A program made the position numbers and the translations under genes. The notes beneath the pieces are model-generated. The model was not told where the DNA came from. It saw only the letters and a program-made list of their open reading frames with translations, and searched no databases. A stretch of DNA of 64,000 nt from Prolixibacter bellariivorans ATCC BAA-1284 (lineage in GTDB: Bacteria; Bacteroidota; Bacteroidia; Bacteroidales; Prolixibacteraceae), in assembly GCF_000621705.1 (NCBI RefSeq), contig NZ_JHXO01000007.1, positions 1 through 64,000 on the forward strand, written 5' to 3'. The number at the start of each line of letters is the position of its first letter. The stretch's first letter is position 1. Of this stretch, positions 42,387-51,635 are shown one piece after another.

Positions 42387-43322
42387 ATGGATAACGAGAA
42401 AATATACATCATCGGAGCCGGAGCAATAGGAAAAGCCCTGGCTGTTTTCTTGCGGAGTGAGAACAGGGATGTGACGCTTATCAGGGGGCGTGTAGATGAT
42501 ATACCGGCTGAAGAGGAAGTCATTACAGTAACCAATGGGGAAAATCAGAAGTTTGAGCAGGAAATAACCACCACCACCTTTAGCAACCTGTCTGCTATCG
42601 ACGGTATTGTACTGGTTACAACCAAAGCATTTGCCAATGAAATGCTTGCCGCGAAACTGAAAAGCAAGAAGGGCCGTTTTTCGGTTGTTTTGCTTCAGAA
42701 CGGACTGAACGTCGAAAGGCCTTTCGAAGATTTCGACCAGCTCTATCGGTGTGTGTTGTTTTCTACCAGTCAAATCATCAGCACCAATCAGGTGTCGTTT
42801 AAATCGGTTACAGCTTCTCCGGTTGGAATCATCAATGGAACGGAAACAGTTCTGAATTCCATCGTCGGGCAAATTAGTACTGTTCATTTTGCATTTAGAA
42901 GCGAATTCAATATCGTGAAATATGTATGGGATAAGGCCATTATAAATTGTGCTTTCAATTCAATTTGCCCACTGCTTGAAGTCGACAACGGAATCTTCCA
43001 CACGAATCCGGAAGCTCTGGAAGTGGCGGAAATCATTATTCGGGAATGTGTCGCACTGGCGGATAAACTGGGAATCGCAGTTCATTCGGGAGAGATAAAA
43101 GAAAAGCTGTTGCAGATAAGTCAGCGGGCAGCAGGGCAACTTATTTCAACTTACGAGGATATTCGAAATAACAGGAGAACTGAAATTGAGAGTCTGAATC
43201 TTGAAATGGCAAGACTGGCCGACGAAGCAGGCGTGCCCGGTCTGGTGACGAATACCAGGCTGCTGGGAGAAATGATACGCATAAAATCAAAAATCCGGAT
43301 TGAACAGATAGAGACTATCTGA
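42387..43322 (+). CDS. Ketopantoate reductase (PanE/ApbA)-family protein
   Basis: 311 residues. The N-terminal Rossmann motif IYIIGAGAIGKALAVFLRSE and VLVTTKAFANEMLA (lysine), then LLQNGLNVE and WDKAIINCAFNSICPLLEVD, then EIESLNLEMARLADEAGVP are PanE family features. It lies 39 nt after the HAD gene. ApbA was first found through a thiamine phenotype, because pantothenate pathway flux affects thiamine, but the operon association here suggests only coregulation. It could act on a different 2-keto acid. Confidence 0.8.
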   Translation: MDNEKIYIIGAGAIGKALAVFLRSENRDVTLIRGRVDDIPAEEEVITVTNGENQKFEQEITTTTFSNLSAIDGIVLVTTKAFANEMLAAKLKSKKGRFSVVLLQNGLNVERPFEDFDQLYRCVLFSTSQIISTNQVSFKSVTASPVGIINGTETVLNSIVGQISTVHFAFRSEFNIVKYVWDKAIINCAFNSICPLLEVDNGIFHTNPEALEVAEIIIRECVALADKLGIAVHSGEIKEKLLQISQRAAGQLISTYEDIRNNRRTEIESLNLEMARLADEAGVPGLVTNTRLLGEMIRIKSKIRIEQIETI

Positions 43323-43329
43323 AGCGATG

Positions 43330-43580
43330 ACCGTCGGGGTTCGTTCTTTTGAACAAGCCAAAAGGGCGGGCAAAACCTCCTAAAACAGCTTTTTCCATTG
43401 TATACGTCCTTTTAAATTGTTTTGTTAACTTGCTAGGGCTTAATGATAATGATCAGCGGAATGTGGATGAGGCAAAATACAGGGTTACACAAGCTTTTTA
43501 TCAGGATAGAAAAACAGACATACTGCAATTATAAATGCATTGTGTGTTATTATGCAAAAATCACAGAATAAATTAGGAAT
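43330..43580. repeat. Module leader in front of the SDR gene (copy 6)
   Basis: AAAACAGCTTTTTCCATTGT and ATACGTCC precede the TTTTGTTAACTTGC block (43420-43433), paralleling 4146-4191. GGTTACACAAGCTTTTTATC AGGATAG (about 43475) matches 4232-4263, and the leader ends in a diverged AAACAGACATACTGCAATTA stretch before GTTATTATGC (43546-43555). There are no 5' hairpins here. Confidence 0.75.
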
Positions 43581-44300
43581 ATGGATAAAGATAAAATAGC
43601 CCTGATAACCGGAGCAAATAAAGGCATTGGTTTTGAAACATCAAGACAATTGGGAAGATTAGGTTATCAGGTGCTTCTTGGAGCACGAGATGAAGAGCGA
43701 GGCAAAGAAGCGGTTGAAACATTAAAAAAGGAAGGTTTTGATGCTCAGTTATTGGTACTTGATGTGACTAATCAGAACACCATTGATCATGCTGTCAAAT
43801 TCATTGAGGAAGAATATGGGCATCTTGATATTCTCATTAACAATGCGGGTGTCTTTTTTGAAAAGGGAGTGTTACCAAGCCAACTTAAACTGGCGACTTT
43901 AAGAGAAACATTCGAAGTTAATTTTTTCGGTGTTTTCGCCATGACTACCGCGCTACTTTCGTTACTGAAAAAATCTACCGGGGGTAGAATTGTCAATGTT
44001 TCGAGCGGACAAGGTTCACTCACAAGGAGCAGTAGTCCGGATTCGACCAGATTACAACTAGCTTATAACAGCTCTAAGGCTGCTGTTAATGCATTAACTA
44101 TTCAATTCGCAAAAGAATTAAAGGATACTCCAATAAAAATCAATGCTGCAGCACCAGGTTATACAGTTACCGATATGAATGAGGGTAAAGGCACAAGAAC
44201 GGTGCAGCAGGCTTCCAAAATTATTGTTCAACTTGCACTATTAGATGAGACCGGCACAAGTGGCGGATATTTTGAAGATGCCGGCGAAATTCCGTGGTAG
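43581..44300 (+). CDS. Short-chain dehydrogenase/reductase
   Basis: 239 residues. Cofactor motif TGANKGIG (residues about 11-18), LLGARDEERGKEA as the NADPH-binding basic region, NNAGVF (about 88), and the catalytic YNSSK (about 160) are intact. It resembles classical carbonyl-reductase-like SDRs with NADPH preference. The C-terminal TSGGYFEDAGEIPW is typical of the bacterial subgroup. It is preceded by a cassette leader; no inverted 3' boundary was found. Substrate unknown. Confidence 0.88.
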   Translation: MDKDKIALITGANKGIGFETSRQLGRLGYQVLLGARDEERGKEAVETLKKEGFDAQLLVLDVTNQNTIDHAVKFIEEEYGHLDILINNAGVFFEKGVLPSQLKLATLRETFEVNFFGVFAMTTALLSLLKKSTGGRIVNVSSGQGSLTRSSSPDSTRLQLAYNSSKAAVNALTIQFAKELKDTPIKINAAAPGYTVTDMNEGKGTRTVQQASKIIVQLALLDETGTSGGYFEDAGEIPW

Positions 44301-44350
44301 TCTTCATCGTATTTTTAATATCAAAATTTTCCGTTTTCTACGTCCACAAT

Positions 44351-44779
44351 ATCGCCGTTAGGCGATAAGACCCGGCCTGCCTGTCCGCGACGTACGGGAT
44401 TGCCCGGGCAGGCCCCGTGAAATCAAACTCATATTTCACCGGGCAGGAGTGAGCGGGAATGGTTTTGTGCGGGGATTCCGGGACGTGGGCCGGAAAAACA
44501 AAACAATGACGTGGGTGGAAGGATCACTTTGACTTGTCCTTTTGGTACTTTTATGACAAGATAAAAGTACAAGCATGTAAAAGAAAAAGGTACGGAAAAG
44601 CGTTTTCCGCCCTTCCCAATTCCCTGCAGCAAAAAAATATTTCCCTGCTTACTCCTTTCTAATCCCCTGTGGGTAGGATTTTTTTGCTTGCCGCAGAAAA
44701 CTACCTATAATAGCTATTCCTGTTGGGTACATCACTTTCGAATATTTCTTTAACTTCGTTAGACGTAACAACCAACTAA
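44351..44779. repeat. Composite intergenic repeat module (copy 7)
   Basis: The closest relative of 3776-4290. It has the identical ATCGCC-GTTA-GGCGAT hairpin (44351-44366), GTGAAAT/ATTTCAC, AATGGTTTTGTGCGGGGATT, the GTACTTTTAT/ATAAAAGTAC hairpin (about 44546-44571), CCCTGCAGC with AAAAAAATATTT, and a diverged leader TTTCTTTAACTTCG (44746-44759). The next gene starts inside the leader end. Confidence 0.85.
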
Positions 44780-45361
44780 ATGAAAATGAAGCAGAATAGT
44801 TCATCAATGAGAAATATGGATCGAAAAGGTTTCTTTAGAAGAGCCTGTTTCGCCGGAGTTTGTTTATGCGGATTTGGTGCCGTCTCAAGTTTCACAAATG
44901 ACGATACATCTCTTAATCAGGATAACGATAAACAACTTAATCAAGAATGGTTATCAAATTTGTTATCAAACTTAAACGAGGATTTGGAAGAGGAAGTGTT
45001 GAGAGGAATCGTCAAAAAATCATCAATGTTACATTACAACAATTTGAATATGGATGCCTTGCTGGCTGATTATATTGGTGATATAGAAAAATTTAATCGA
45101 TACATTGAAAGCACTTGGGGATGGAAAATTGATTATAATAAAACAACCAGGGTTTTAATTGCAGATGAAAATAAAGATTACTGTGTATGCCCGGTTTTAG
45201 AACACAAAAAAGGAATAAATACTTCGGCAATCTGTTACTGTTCAGAAGGCTTCGCGGAAAAAATGTATTCGGTAGTAACCGGTTTGTCTGTGACAGCAAA
45301 AGTGATTTCCTCAGTTAGAAAGGGCGATAAAAGCTGCAAATACAAAATTGAAATACCCTAA
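44780..45361 (+). CDS. Tat-signal-like protein with cysteine-rich C-terminal domain
   Basis: 193 residues. The N-terminus (DRKGFFRRACFAGVCLCGFG) has a twin-arginine-like pattern followed by a hydrophobic core. The mature part is helical, then a C-terminal cysteine-containing domain (CYCSEGFAEKMYSVVTGLSV and SVRKGDKSCKYKIEI) resembles the V4R-like or ATC-hydrolase-type fold seen in several Bacteroidota Tat proteins. I cannot assign a reaction. It starts within the leader repeat; ATG 44786 and 44816 are alternative starts. Confidence 0.65.
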   Translation: MKMKQNSSSMRNMDRKGFFRRACFAGVCLCGFGAVSSFTNDDTSLNQDNDKQLNQEWLSNLLSNLNEDLEEEVLRGIVKKSSMLHYNNLNMDALLADYIGDIEKFNRYIESTWGWKIDYNKTTRVLIADENKDYCVCPVLEHKKGINTSAICYCSEGFAEKMYSVVTGLSVTAKVISSVRKGDKSCKYKIEIP

Positions 45362-46012
45362 TGAATAAAATAATCAGGAACGCCCGACAAGGTGTTATAG
45401 GTAATGGAGGCTAATATATAGGTTTTTATGGTTTTGTGTGGGGATTCAGGCATGTGGGCCGGAAAAAAACAAAACCATGACGCGGGTGGAAGGATCACTT
45501 TGACTTGACCTTTTGGTACCTTTGCGCAAAGGTCAAAGTACAGGAAGAAGTATTAGAACTTTCCCTCGCGAGATGAAGAAGAATCTGGCGCTTACAAGTT
45601 GCGATTCCCGCGGCGGCGAGATGCGCATCTCCGCAGGGAAAATTATCTTACTACTACCAGCCCCATAAGGTTATAAGGTTTCTTTGTAAATGGTACTAAG
45701 GATCTTCTGCAAATGGTTATAAGGTTTTGCTCCATGTAGTACTAAGGATCTTCCGCTGGTAGTTATAAGGTCCTGCTTCTGGTAATACTAACTACCTGCC
45801 GTCGGTAGTACTAAGTATTTTCCACAGGTAGTTATAAGGTACTGTTCCGGGTAGTTACCTTATCCTTCCGATGGTAGTTGTAAGGTCGGGGGGGAGTAGA
45901 ATCCCGGCGCTTCCAGGCCTTTCACAATTCCTTGCTGTAAAAAAATATTTCCCTAAGCACTCTTTTCCCATCTTCACGTTAGAAAGTTTGTACTTAAGCA
46001 TTGTGACTGATT
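45362..46012. repeat. Repeat-rich intergenic region with orphan boundary motif
   Basis: GTTATAGGTAAT (45394-45405) is a cassette 5' boundary motif with no gene behind it. Then follow the ATGGTTTTGTG element (45427), the diverged CTTTTGGTACC...AAAGGTC hairpin (about 45509-45541), a 22-bp array (45548-45640) like that at 9267, the 23-bp array, and a CCTTGCTGTAAAAAAATATT block (about 45931). This is the end of the second accessory zone. Confidence 0.7.
45670..45890. repeat. 23-bp tandem repeat array, third copy
   Basis: Units begin at 45670, 45693, 45716, 45739, 45762, 45785, 45808, 45831, 45854 and 45877. The unit order largely repeats that at 7771-7990 (for example GTTATAAGGTTTTGCTCCAT followed by GTACTAAGGATCTTCC), so the two arrays are recent duplicates with some unit changes. 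Confidence 0.88.
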
Positions 46013-46579
46013 TTACAAATCGATAAGCGTCTTCAGATTCTGTCTCAGGTGTTTTAATGCCCGGGTAATGTAATTCTCTACTGTGCGGATGGAGATACCC
46101 ATCTCTTCTGCAATTTCTTTGTTGGAGTAATTCTGGAAACGACTATAGTAAAAAGCTGTTTGGCACTGAGGGGGGAGCTTATCAATCTCTCTTTTTATGG
46201 TAGTCTTTAGGTCATTTACGTCCACTAAGTCCTGTGTTGAATTGTCATAGTTCTTCACCAGAAACATGGCAAAATTTAAAGCATATTCATCCCTGACTTT
46301 TGAGAACCGAATATGACTTAATGCTTTATAACGGGCTGCTGTAAACAAATATGCTGACAATGACCGGAGCTCGGTAGCTGACCTCTTTTGCCAAAAGGAG
46401 ATAAAGACCTCCTGAACAATTTCTTCACTAACGACCTTATCATTGATGCGACTAAAAACATACGAAAACAGGCGCTCAACATATCGGTAATAGATCTGCT
46501 CAAAAGCTAATGGGTCGCTCTTCTCACTCACCAACTCGAAAAGTTCCTTATCAGAATATGTTTGATAGTTAGTATTCAT
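46013..46579 (-). CDS. ECF sigma factor (FecI-like, Bacteroidota type)
   Basis: 188 residues. Region 2: FEQIYYRYVERLFSYVFSRI then SEEIVQEVFISFWQKR; region 4: LPPQCQTAFYYSRFQNYSNK, EIAEEMGISIRTVENYI. It is divergent from a FecR anti-sigma gene and a SusC gene with an STN domain, the usual three-part trans-envelope signalling set. It should direct transcription of the 47.9-59.2 kb operon. It has its own promoter at 46624-46653. Confidence 0.92.
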   Translation of the reverse strand: MNTNYQTYSDKELFELVSEKSDPLAFEQIYYRYVERLFSYVFSRINDKVVSEEIVQEVFISFWQKRSATELRSLSAYLFTAARYKALSHIRFSKVRDEYALNFAMFLVKNYDNSTQDLVDVNDLKTTIKREIDKLPPQCQTAFYYSRFQNYSNKEIAEEMGISIRTVENYITRALKHLRQNLKTLIDL

Positions 46580-46623
46580 TTCATCAATGAGCCATGCTTA
46601 AAATCCTTTTTCTCCATAATCTC

Positions 46624-46653
46624 CAAAAATACACATTGCCATTTAAAATTCAA
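46624..46653 (-). promoter_or_regulatory. Promoter of the ECF sigma gene
   Basis: On the minus strand TTG (46653-46651), a 19-nt spacer and TATTTTTG (46631-46624) fit the Bacteroidota housekeeping promoter, with a leader of about 40 nt. Confidence 0.75.
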
Positions 46654-46807
46654 CTAAATCCAATTATTTGCAGTTTTTGCCGATGGCATTCTAACAAATA
46701 ATCATTTTTCTTTGAGAAAAAATTACATTCTGACTGTGTGTGTTTCGTTTTTGAAACGACTTATCATATGTACGAGCTTAAAGAATCGTTACAAGCGAAC
46801 TAAGTTT

Positions 46808-47746
46808 ATGAAAAAATATAGTTTCAAAAATATTTTAAAGTACTACACCGACAATCAGTTAAGTCGTCGAAACCGGGAGGTTGTCGAAGATTGGTTTGAC
46901 CAATTGGAAACAGCGTCGGATCAAACACAACTAAGCGAAAAACAAAAAAAAGAAATCAAGACGAAGATTATCAAAGGAATGCGACCGGCCTATTCGTCGA
47001 GAAAAATTGGGTTCCGCGTGGTTGCCGTGGCAGCCAGTATTGTTTTGATCCTGGGAATATCATTTTTGATTAAGCAATCATTCGATCGTGAAAAGGTAAT
47101 CCCTGCTCCTGTGATTTTAACCGCGCAATATAGCGAGGGAACTCACAAACTGATGTTGAGTGATGGTACGATTATTTGGCTGAAAGGGAAAAGCAGTCTG
47201 AGTTATCCGTCTGCATTTCCCGGAGAAACCCGCCAGGTGGAGTTGAAGGGCGAAGCATTGTTTGAAGTAGCAAAAGATCCTGCCCATCCCTTCATTATTC
47301 ATTGCGGTAATTTGAGTGCCAAGGTTCTTGGTACCAGTTTTAATATCCTTTCGAACGAGAAGAGTATCGAAGTTTCGGTATTTACTGGAAAGGTTGCTTT
47401 AGAAACCAATGCCCAGAAGATGGTGGTGCTACCAAACGAGAAAGCGGTGTATGAAGCTAAGAAGCAGATATTGCAGAAGGAAGAAGCAACAAAAGTGGAG
47501 CAGGCGTCTCTAATAGCCGGAACAGAATATAATATGATGTTTAACAATGTACCGCTCTCTGATGTATTGACCCGAATTGAGACGAAATTTAATGTTGAGG
47601 TTCACTGCTCAGACAAACAATTATTAAAACAGCGAGTCACAGCCGATTTCACTGATCAATCTCTTGATAATACGCTTGATATGCTTGGTCAGCTTTTCTC
47701 TGTTACTTTTTCCCAATCGGGAAACAATATAAAAGTTAAGAAGTGA
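46808..47746 (+). CDS. FecR-family anti-sigma factor
   Basis: About 312 residues from ATG 46808 (MKKYSFKNILKYYTDNQLS); an upstream frame from 46712 has no family features. A cytoplasmic sigma-binding region is followed by a membrane helix (FRVVAVAASIVLILGISFLI), the FecR domain (YSEGTHKLMLSDGTIIWLKG, GEALFEVAKDPAHPFIIHCG), and the C-terminal DUF4974-type domain (MFNNVPLSDVLTRIETKFNV). It senses the substrate-loaded SusC through the STN domain and releases or activates the divergent sigma factor. Confidence 0.92.
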   Translation: MKKYSFKNILKYYTDNQLSRRNREVVEDWFDQLETASDQTQLSEKQKKEIKTKIIKGMRPAYSSRKIGFRVVAVAASIVLILGISFLIKQSFDREKVIPAPVILTAQYSEGTHKLMLSDGTIIWLKGKSSLSYPSAFPGETRQVELKGEALFEVAKDPAHPFIIHCGNLSAKVLGTSFNILSNEKSIEVSVFTGKVALETNAQKMVVLPNEKAVYEAKKQILQKEEATKVEQASLIAGTEYNMMFNNVPLSDVLTRIETKFNVEVHCSDKQLLKQRVTADFTDQSLDNTLDMLGQLFSVTFSQSGNNIKVKK

Positions 47747-47820
47747 ATTTATGATTTAGTTTATTAACCTAAAAGAAAGATTTGCCTATGATAATAATGC
47801 TTACCTGACAAAGTATTCCT

Positions 47821-47900
47821 AATAAACCAAAAAAGCAGAAGTGGTTGCAGCACTCCTGCTTTGACCTTCCTGATGGAGGAAGGTAATGGTTGTCATTATT
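47821..47900 (+). other. Leader hairpins before the second SusC gene
   Basis: AGCAG...CTGCT (about 47834-47860) and CCTTCCTGATGGAGGAAGG (about 47867-47885) are two small inverted repeats in the leader. No housekeeping-type TAnnTTTG lies just upstream, as expected if the ECF sigma factor drives this operon. Confidence 0.4.
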
Positions 47901-47928
47901 ACAGTTCTAACAATAACATGTCAAATGT

Positions 47929-50900
47929 ATGCTAAAGAAAAATAAATTCAAAGCCCTAATTATCCGGTTTATGCGAATTATGTTTGTATACACAGTAAGT
48001 GTAGTATTCTTTATTCAGTTCGCAACAGCTGCTCATAGCTACGGACAACAAACCCTTAAGCAAAACCTGTCGATAAATGCCGAAAACGAGACGTTGGAGG
48101 AAACGCTCTCGAAGATTTCGAAAGTAGCTCATATCAAGTTCGTATACAGTACGAATACGATCTCATTGGAAGAGAAAGTTAGTTATGACTTTTCCAATGA
48201 GAGTTTGAAAGATATCTTGGATAAACTTTTGCTTCCCTATTCCATTAATTATGTAGCCCGCAAAGATGGTTATATCGTTTTGGTTCCATTGAAATCAGAC
48301 ACTCCGAAACAACAGCCACGGGACTCGGTGAAAGACGAAACCAATCGACAAACGGAGGGTATGATTAAAGTGCATGGGGTTGTTTATAATGAAAATGGCA
48401 CCGAAGTTTTGCCTGGAGCAAACGTTTTGCTGAAGGAAAATATGAGGGGCACGGTCACCAATGAAAATGGTGAATTTACTCTTTGGGGCCGAAAAAATTG
48501 GCATTTGATGGTGTCATTTATCGGATTTAAGACTACTGTAGTTCCGCTTGATGGAAGGAGCGAGCTTAAAATACAATTGAAGGCGAACATTAACACGATT
48601 GATGAAATTACTGTCGCAAGTAACGGATATCAGAAAATACCGAAGGAACGTTCTACCGGATCGATTACGACCATTGGAGCGGATGAGTTAAAAGAATCAC
48701 CTTCGGCTAATCCGCTGCTTAGTCTGGAATCAAAGATTCCGGGTGTACAGATTTCCGTTCTTTCCGGCGATCGGACTTTTACCTACAATAATACGCTGAA
48801 AACGCCAAATTCGGGTACGCATACAGTGGGTGCTACCGATTATAACGTGACCATTCGCGGACAGGGAACTTTGATGGGGGAGAAGTTCCCTTTACTGGTG
48901 GTCGACGGAGCTATTTCAGAAATGGATATTTCGGCGATAAACCCTGATGATATAGAGAGTATAACCATATTGAAAGATGCCTCTGCAGCTTCTATCTGGG
49001 GGGTGCGTGCAGCCAATGGTGTGATTGTGATTACCACGAAGAAAGGGAAGAGCAATCAGGCGCCTCAAATTAATTTCTCAACAAACATAATGGTTGCTGA
49101 TAAGCCGGACCTGTCATATATAAAAACAATGAATTCGGCGCAAATGCTGGATTATGAGAAAGAGTTGGTTGACCGGGGGGTTCTTTATAAAAACGATGCA
49201 TCAACTTATTATGGGGCTCAATCTATTTTAAGTAAAGGTAGCAACCTTGCCTTGCAGCTTAACTCAGGCGATATTACCCAGAGTGAATATGACAGTCAGG
49301 TTGCCAAATTGAGTCAAATTGATAGCAGAAAACAGATATCAAAATATTTGCTGCAAAGAGCCAGCAGGCAGAACTACAATATCTCGGTGAGCGGAGGTGC
49401 AAAAAAATCAAACTACTACTATTCCGCTTCCTATACCAAGGAAAATCCCAACACCGTTCGTGATATGGGGAAAAGATATACAATTACGTTGAATAACAGC
49501 TGGGAACTGTTTGGTAATATTGTTCTCTCAACAAACTTCAAAGGAACCTTTTTTGAATATAACAGTAATGGAATTTCATTGAATTCTCTATATAAACCGC
49601 AGAGCACGACCTTGCTTCCTTATGATTTACTAGCCGATCAAAGCGGGAACGGAGTTGTTTATAATCGTTATGACCCAACATGGGTAAGCAACCTGGGCCC
49701 GGGCTATCGCGACTGGACATATAACTACCTGGATGAACTGAGGAATAATGATAACCAGCAAAAAACCGACAATTATGTGGCTAATATCAATCTGAGAGTT
49801 CCTTTATTCAAAGGGTTGACAGCATCAGCTATGTATTCGAAAGAAAAATCAAATAGTACGGTTACCCGGTATTATAATCAGGACACATACTACTTCCGTG
49901 ATATTGTAAACTTTTATACCTATCCCGGCGCCGGAATGAATAGTTTAGGAATTACAACCGGAGGGATTTTATCAAAAGTTCAGGGTTACGAGAATAATTA
50001 CAGCTTACGCGGACAACTCGATTTTAACAGGCGTTTTAATAAGGTACATCAGGTTACTGCCTTGGCGGGAACCGAAATCCGGGAAACTAATATTGGAGAA
50101 AGTGATTTTACATTGTTTGGTTATAATCCTGAAACCGGATTGACAAATACCTCTATTAATTATAGCTCAACGCCTACTTATCAGTATGTTGCAGGTTATT
50201 CTCCGACCTCGTATACGACATTCTATTATGGTGGTTATCCCAGTCAGGCTGACCGAAAAAGGCGGTTCCTTTCGTATTACAGTAATCTGGCTTATGACTA
50301 TAAAAGCAGGTATTTCCTGTCGGGAAGTGTGCGTTATGACGACTACAACAACTTTGGTGTCGCTCGGAAATACCGCGCTACTCCATTGTGGTCCGCCGGA
50401 GGAAAATGGATCGCCAGTCGTGAGAGCTTCATGAGTAACATCGACTGGATTTCCAATTTAGGTATTCGGGCTACCTACGGTGTTAATGGTAACCTGTCTT
50501 TAAGTACCTATCCGTTTACTTATCTTGGGCTGGGAGGCTCGGACTATACCACAGGACTAGAGACAGCTTCTATTATTGCAACTGCTAATCCTGAATTGCG
50601 GTGGGAGAAAGTTTATGTAACCAATATCGGACTCGATTTCAGCTTATTTAAAGGGGGTTTGAACGGTACGCTGGATTATTACCGGAAGAAGAGCAAAGAC
50701 CTGATGTTTTCGTATCCAATTAGCAGTGTTTATGTCGGGAATATTGGCGGAGGATACTTAACCCGTAATATTGCTTCGATGAAATCGAATGGAGTTGACT
50801 TTGGTCTGGAGGCCAAGTTGTACAACGATAAAAACTGGAATTGGAAAATGCGTTTCAATCTGTCGTATAATACCAACGAAATTACTGATGCGCGTTTCAA

Positions 50901-51624
50901 AGAAGACAGTTATGTCAATTATTACGGCACTTATCCTGCCGGCATTCGTTTGATTAAAGGGTATCCTACGGATAAATTGCTGGTATACCGCTTTGCCGGA
51001 CTGGATGAAAACGGCTTAACTCAGGTTTATGATGAAAACAGAGGAATTATTCCTTCATCTCAAACATCAATAACTTCTTTTGGGGTATTCAAAGATGCCG
51101 GGCGGACAACCGCTCCGTATTTTGGTAGTTTTAATACAACGGTCCGTTACAAACAATTTAGCCTGTATGGGCTGATGACCTACCAGTTTGGCAGTGTCTT
51201 TCTGAAACCATCTATCAGCAATTATATCACTTCAGCCTATGTGGTGAATTATGATGTAAGCGCCGATATTGCTAAACGTTGGAAAAAACCCGGAGATGAG
51301 AAAACAACCGATGTTCCGGGCTTGAATGGAACAGGCAATGAGGTTTATATCAGTCAGATGCGCTACAGTAATTCTGATATCAATGTATTGAAGGGAGACT
51401 ATGTTCGTTTGCGGCAAATTACATTGTCTTATGATTTACCCAAGGAACTTGTTGGGAAGGTAAAAATGGAAAGCGCTCAAATGGGATTGAGCATAAACAA
51501 TCTGGGACTTCTTTGGACCGCAAATAAGGAAGGATACGATCCTGATTTTATTGCTTATCCGGGGTATACATACAGTCTGCCAGCTGCCAAGTCATACCTT
51601 TTCTCTCTCAATGTTAAATTTTAA
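47929..51624 (+). CDS. SusC/RagA-family TonB-dependent transporter with STN domain
   Basis: 1231 residues, longer than the first SusC because of an N-terminal STN (secretin/TonB short) domain at about 43-117 (LSINAENETLEETLSKISKV, then YDFSNESLKDILDKLL). After it come a carboxypeptidase-regulatory-like domain (VHGVVYNENGTEVLPGANVL), the plug (LKDASAASIWGVRAANGVIV), and the barrel to FSLNVKF. The STN domain is the contact for FecR in substrate-induced signalling. It is the first gene of a run that ends in a peptidase, so peptide-derived substrates are likely. Confidence 0.94.
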   Translation: MLKKNKFKALIIRFMRIMFVYTVSVVFFIQFATAAHSYGQQTLKQNLSINAENETLEETLSKISKVAHIKFVYSTNTISLEEKVSYDFSNESLKDILDKLLLPYSINYVARKDGYIVLVPLKSDTPKQQPRDSVKDETNRQTEGMIKVHGVVYNENGTEVLPGANVLLKENMRGTVTNENGEFTLWGRKNWHLMVSFIGFKTTVVPLDGRSELKIQLKANINTIDEITVASNGYQKIPKERSTGSITTIGADELKESPSANPLLSLESKIPGVQISVLSGDRTFTYNNTLKTPNSGTHTVGATDYNVTIRGQGTLMGEKFPLLVVDGAISEMDISAINPDDIESITILKDASAASIWGVRAANGVIVITTKKGKSNQAPQINFSTNIMVADKPDLSYIKTMNSAQMLDYEKELVDRGVLYKNDASTYYGAQSILSKGSNLALQLNSGDITQSEYDSQVAKLSQIDSRKQISKYLLQRASRQNYNISVSGGAKKSNYYYSASYTKENPNTVRDMGKRYTITLNNSWELFGNIVLSTNFKGTFFEYNSNGISLNSLYKPQSTTLLPYDLLADQSGNGVVYNRYDPTWVSNLGPGYRDWTYNYLDELRNNDNQQKTDNYVANINLRVPLFKGLTASAMYSKEKSNSTVTRYYNQDTYYFRDIVNFYTYPGAGMNSLGITTGGILSKVQGYENNYSLRGQLDFNRRFNKVHQVTALAGTEIRETNIGESDFTLFGYNPETGLTNTSINYSSTPTYQYVAGYSPTSYTTFYYGGYPSQADRKRRFLSYYSNLAYDYKSRYFLSGSVRYDDYNNFGVARKYRATPLWSAGGKWIASRESFMSNIDWISNLGIRATYGVNGNLSLSTYPFTYLGLGGSDYTTGLETASIIATANPELRWEKVYVTNIGLDFSLFKGGLNGTLDYYRKKSKDLMFSYPISSVYVGNIGGGYLTRNIASMKSNGVDFGLEAKLYNDKNWNWKMRFNLSYNTNEITDARFKEDSYVNYYGTYPAGIRLIKGYPTDKLLVYRFAGLDENGLTQVYDENRGIIPSSQTSITSFGVFKDAGRTTAPYFGSFNTTVRYKQFSLYGLMTYQFGSVFLKPSISNYITSAYVVNYDVSADIAKRWKKPGDEKTTDVPGLNGTGNEVYISQMRYSNSDINVLKGDYVRLRQITLSYDLPKELVGKVKMESAQMGLSINNLGLLWTANKEGYDPDFIAYPGYTYSLPAAKSYLFSLNVKF

Positions 51625-51635
51625 AAACTGACCAT

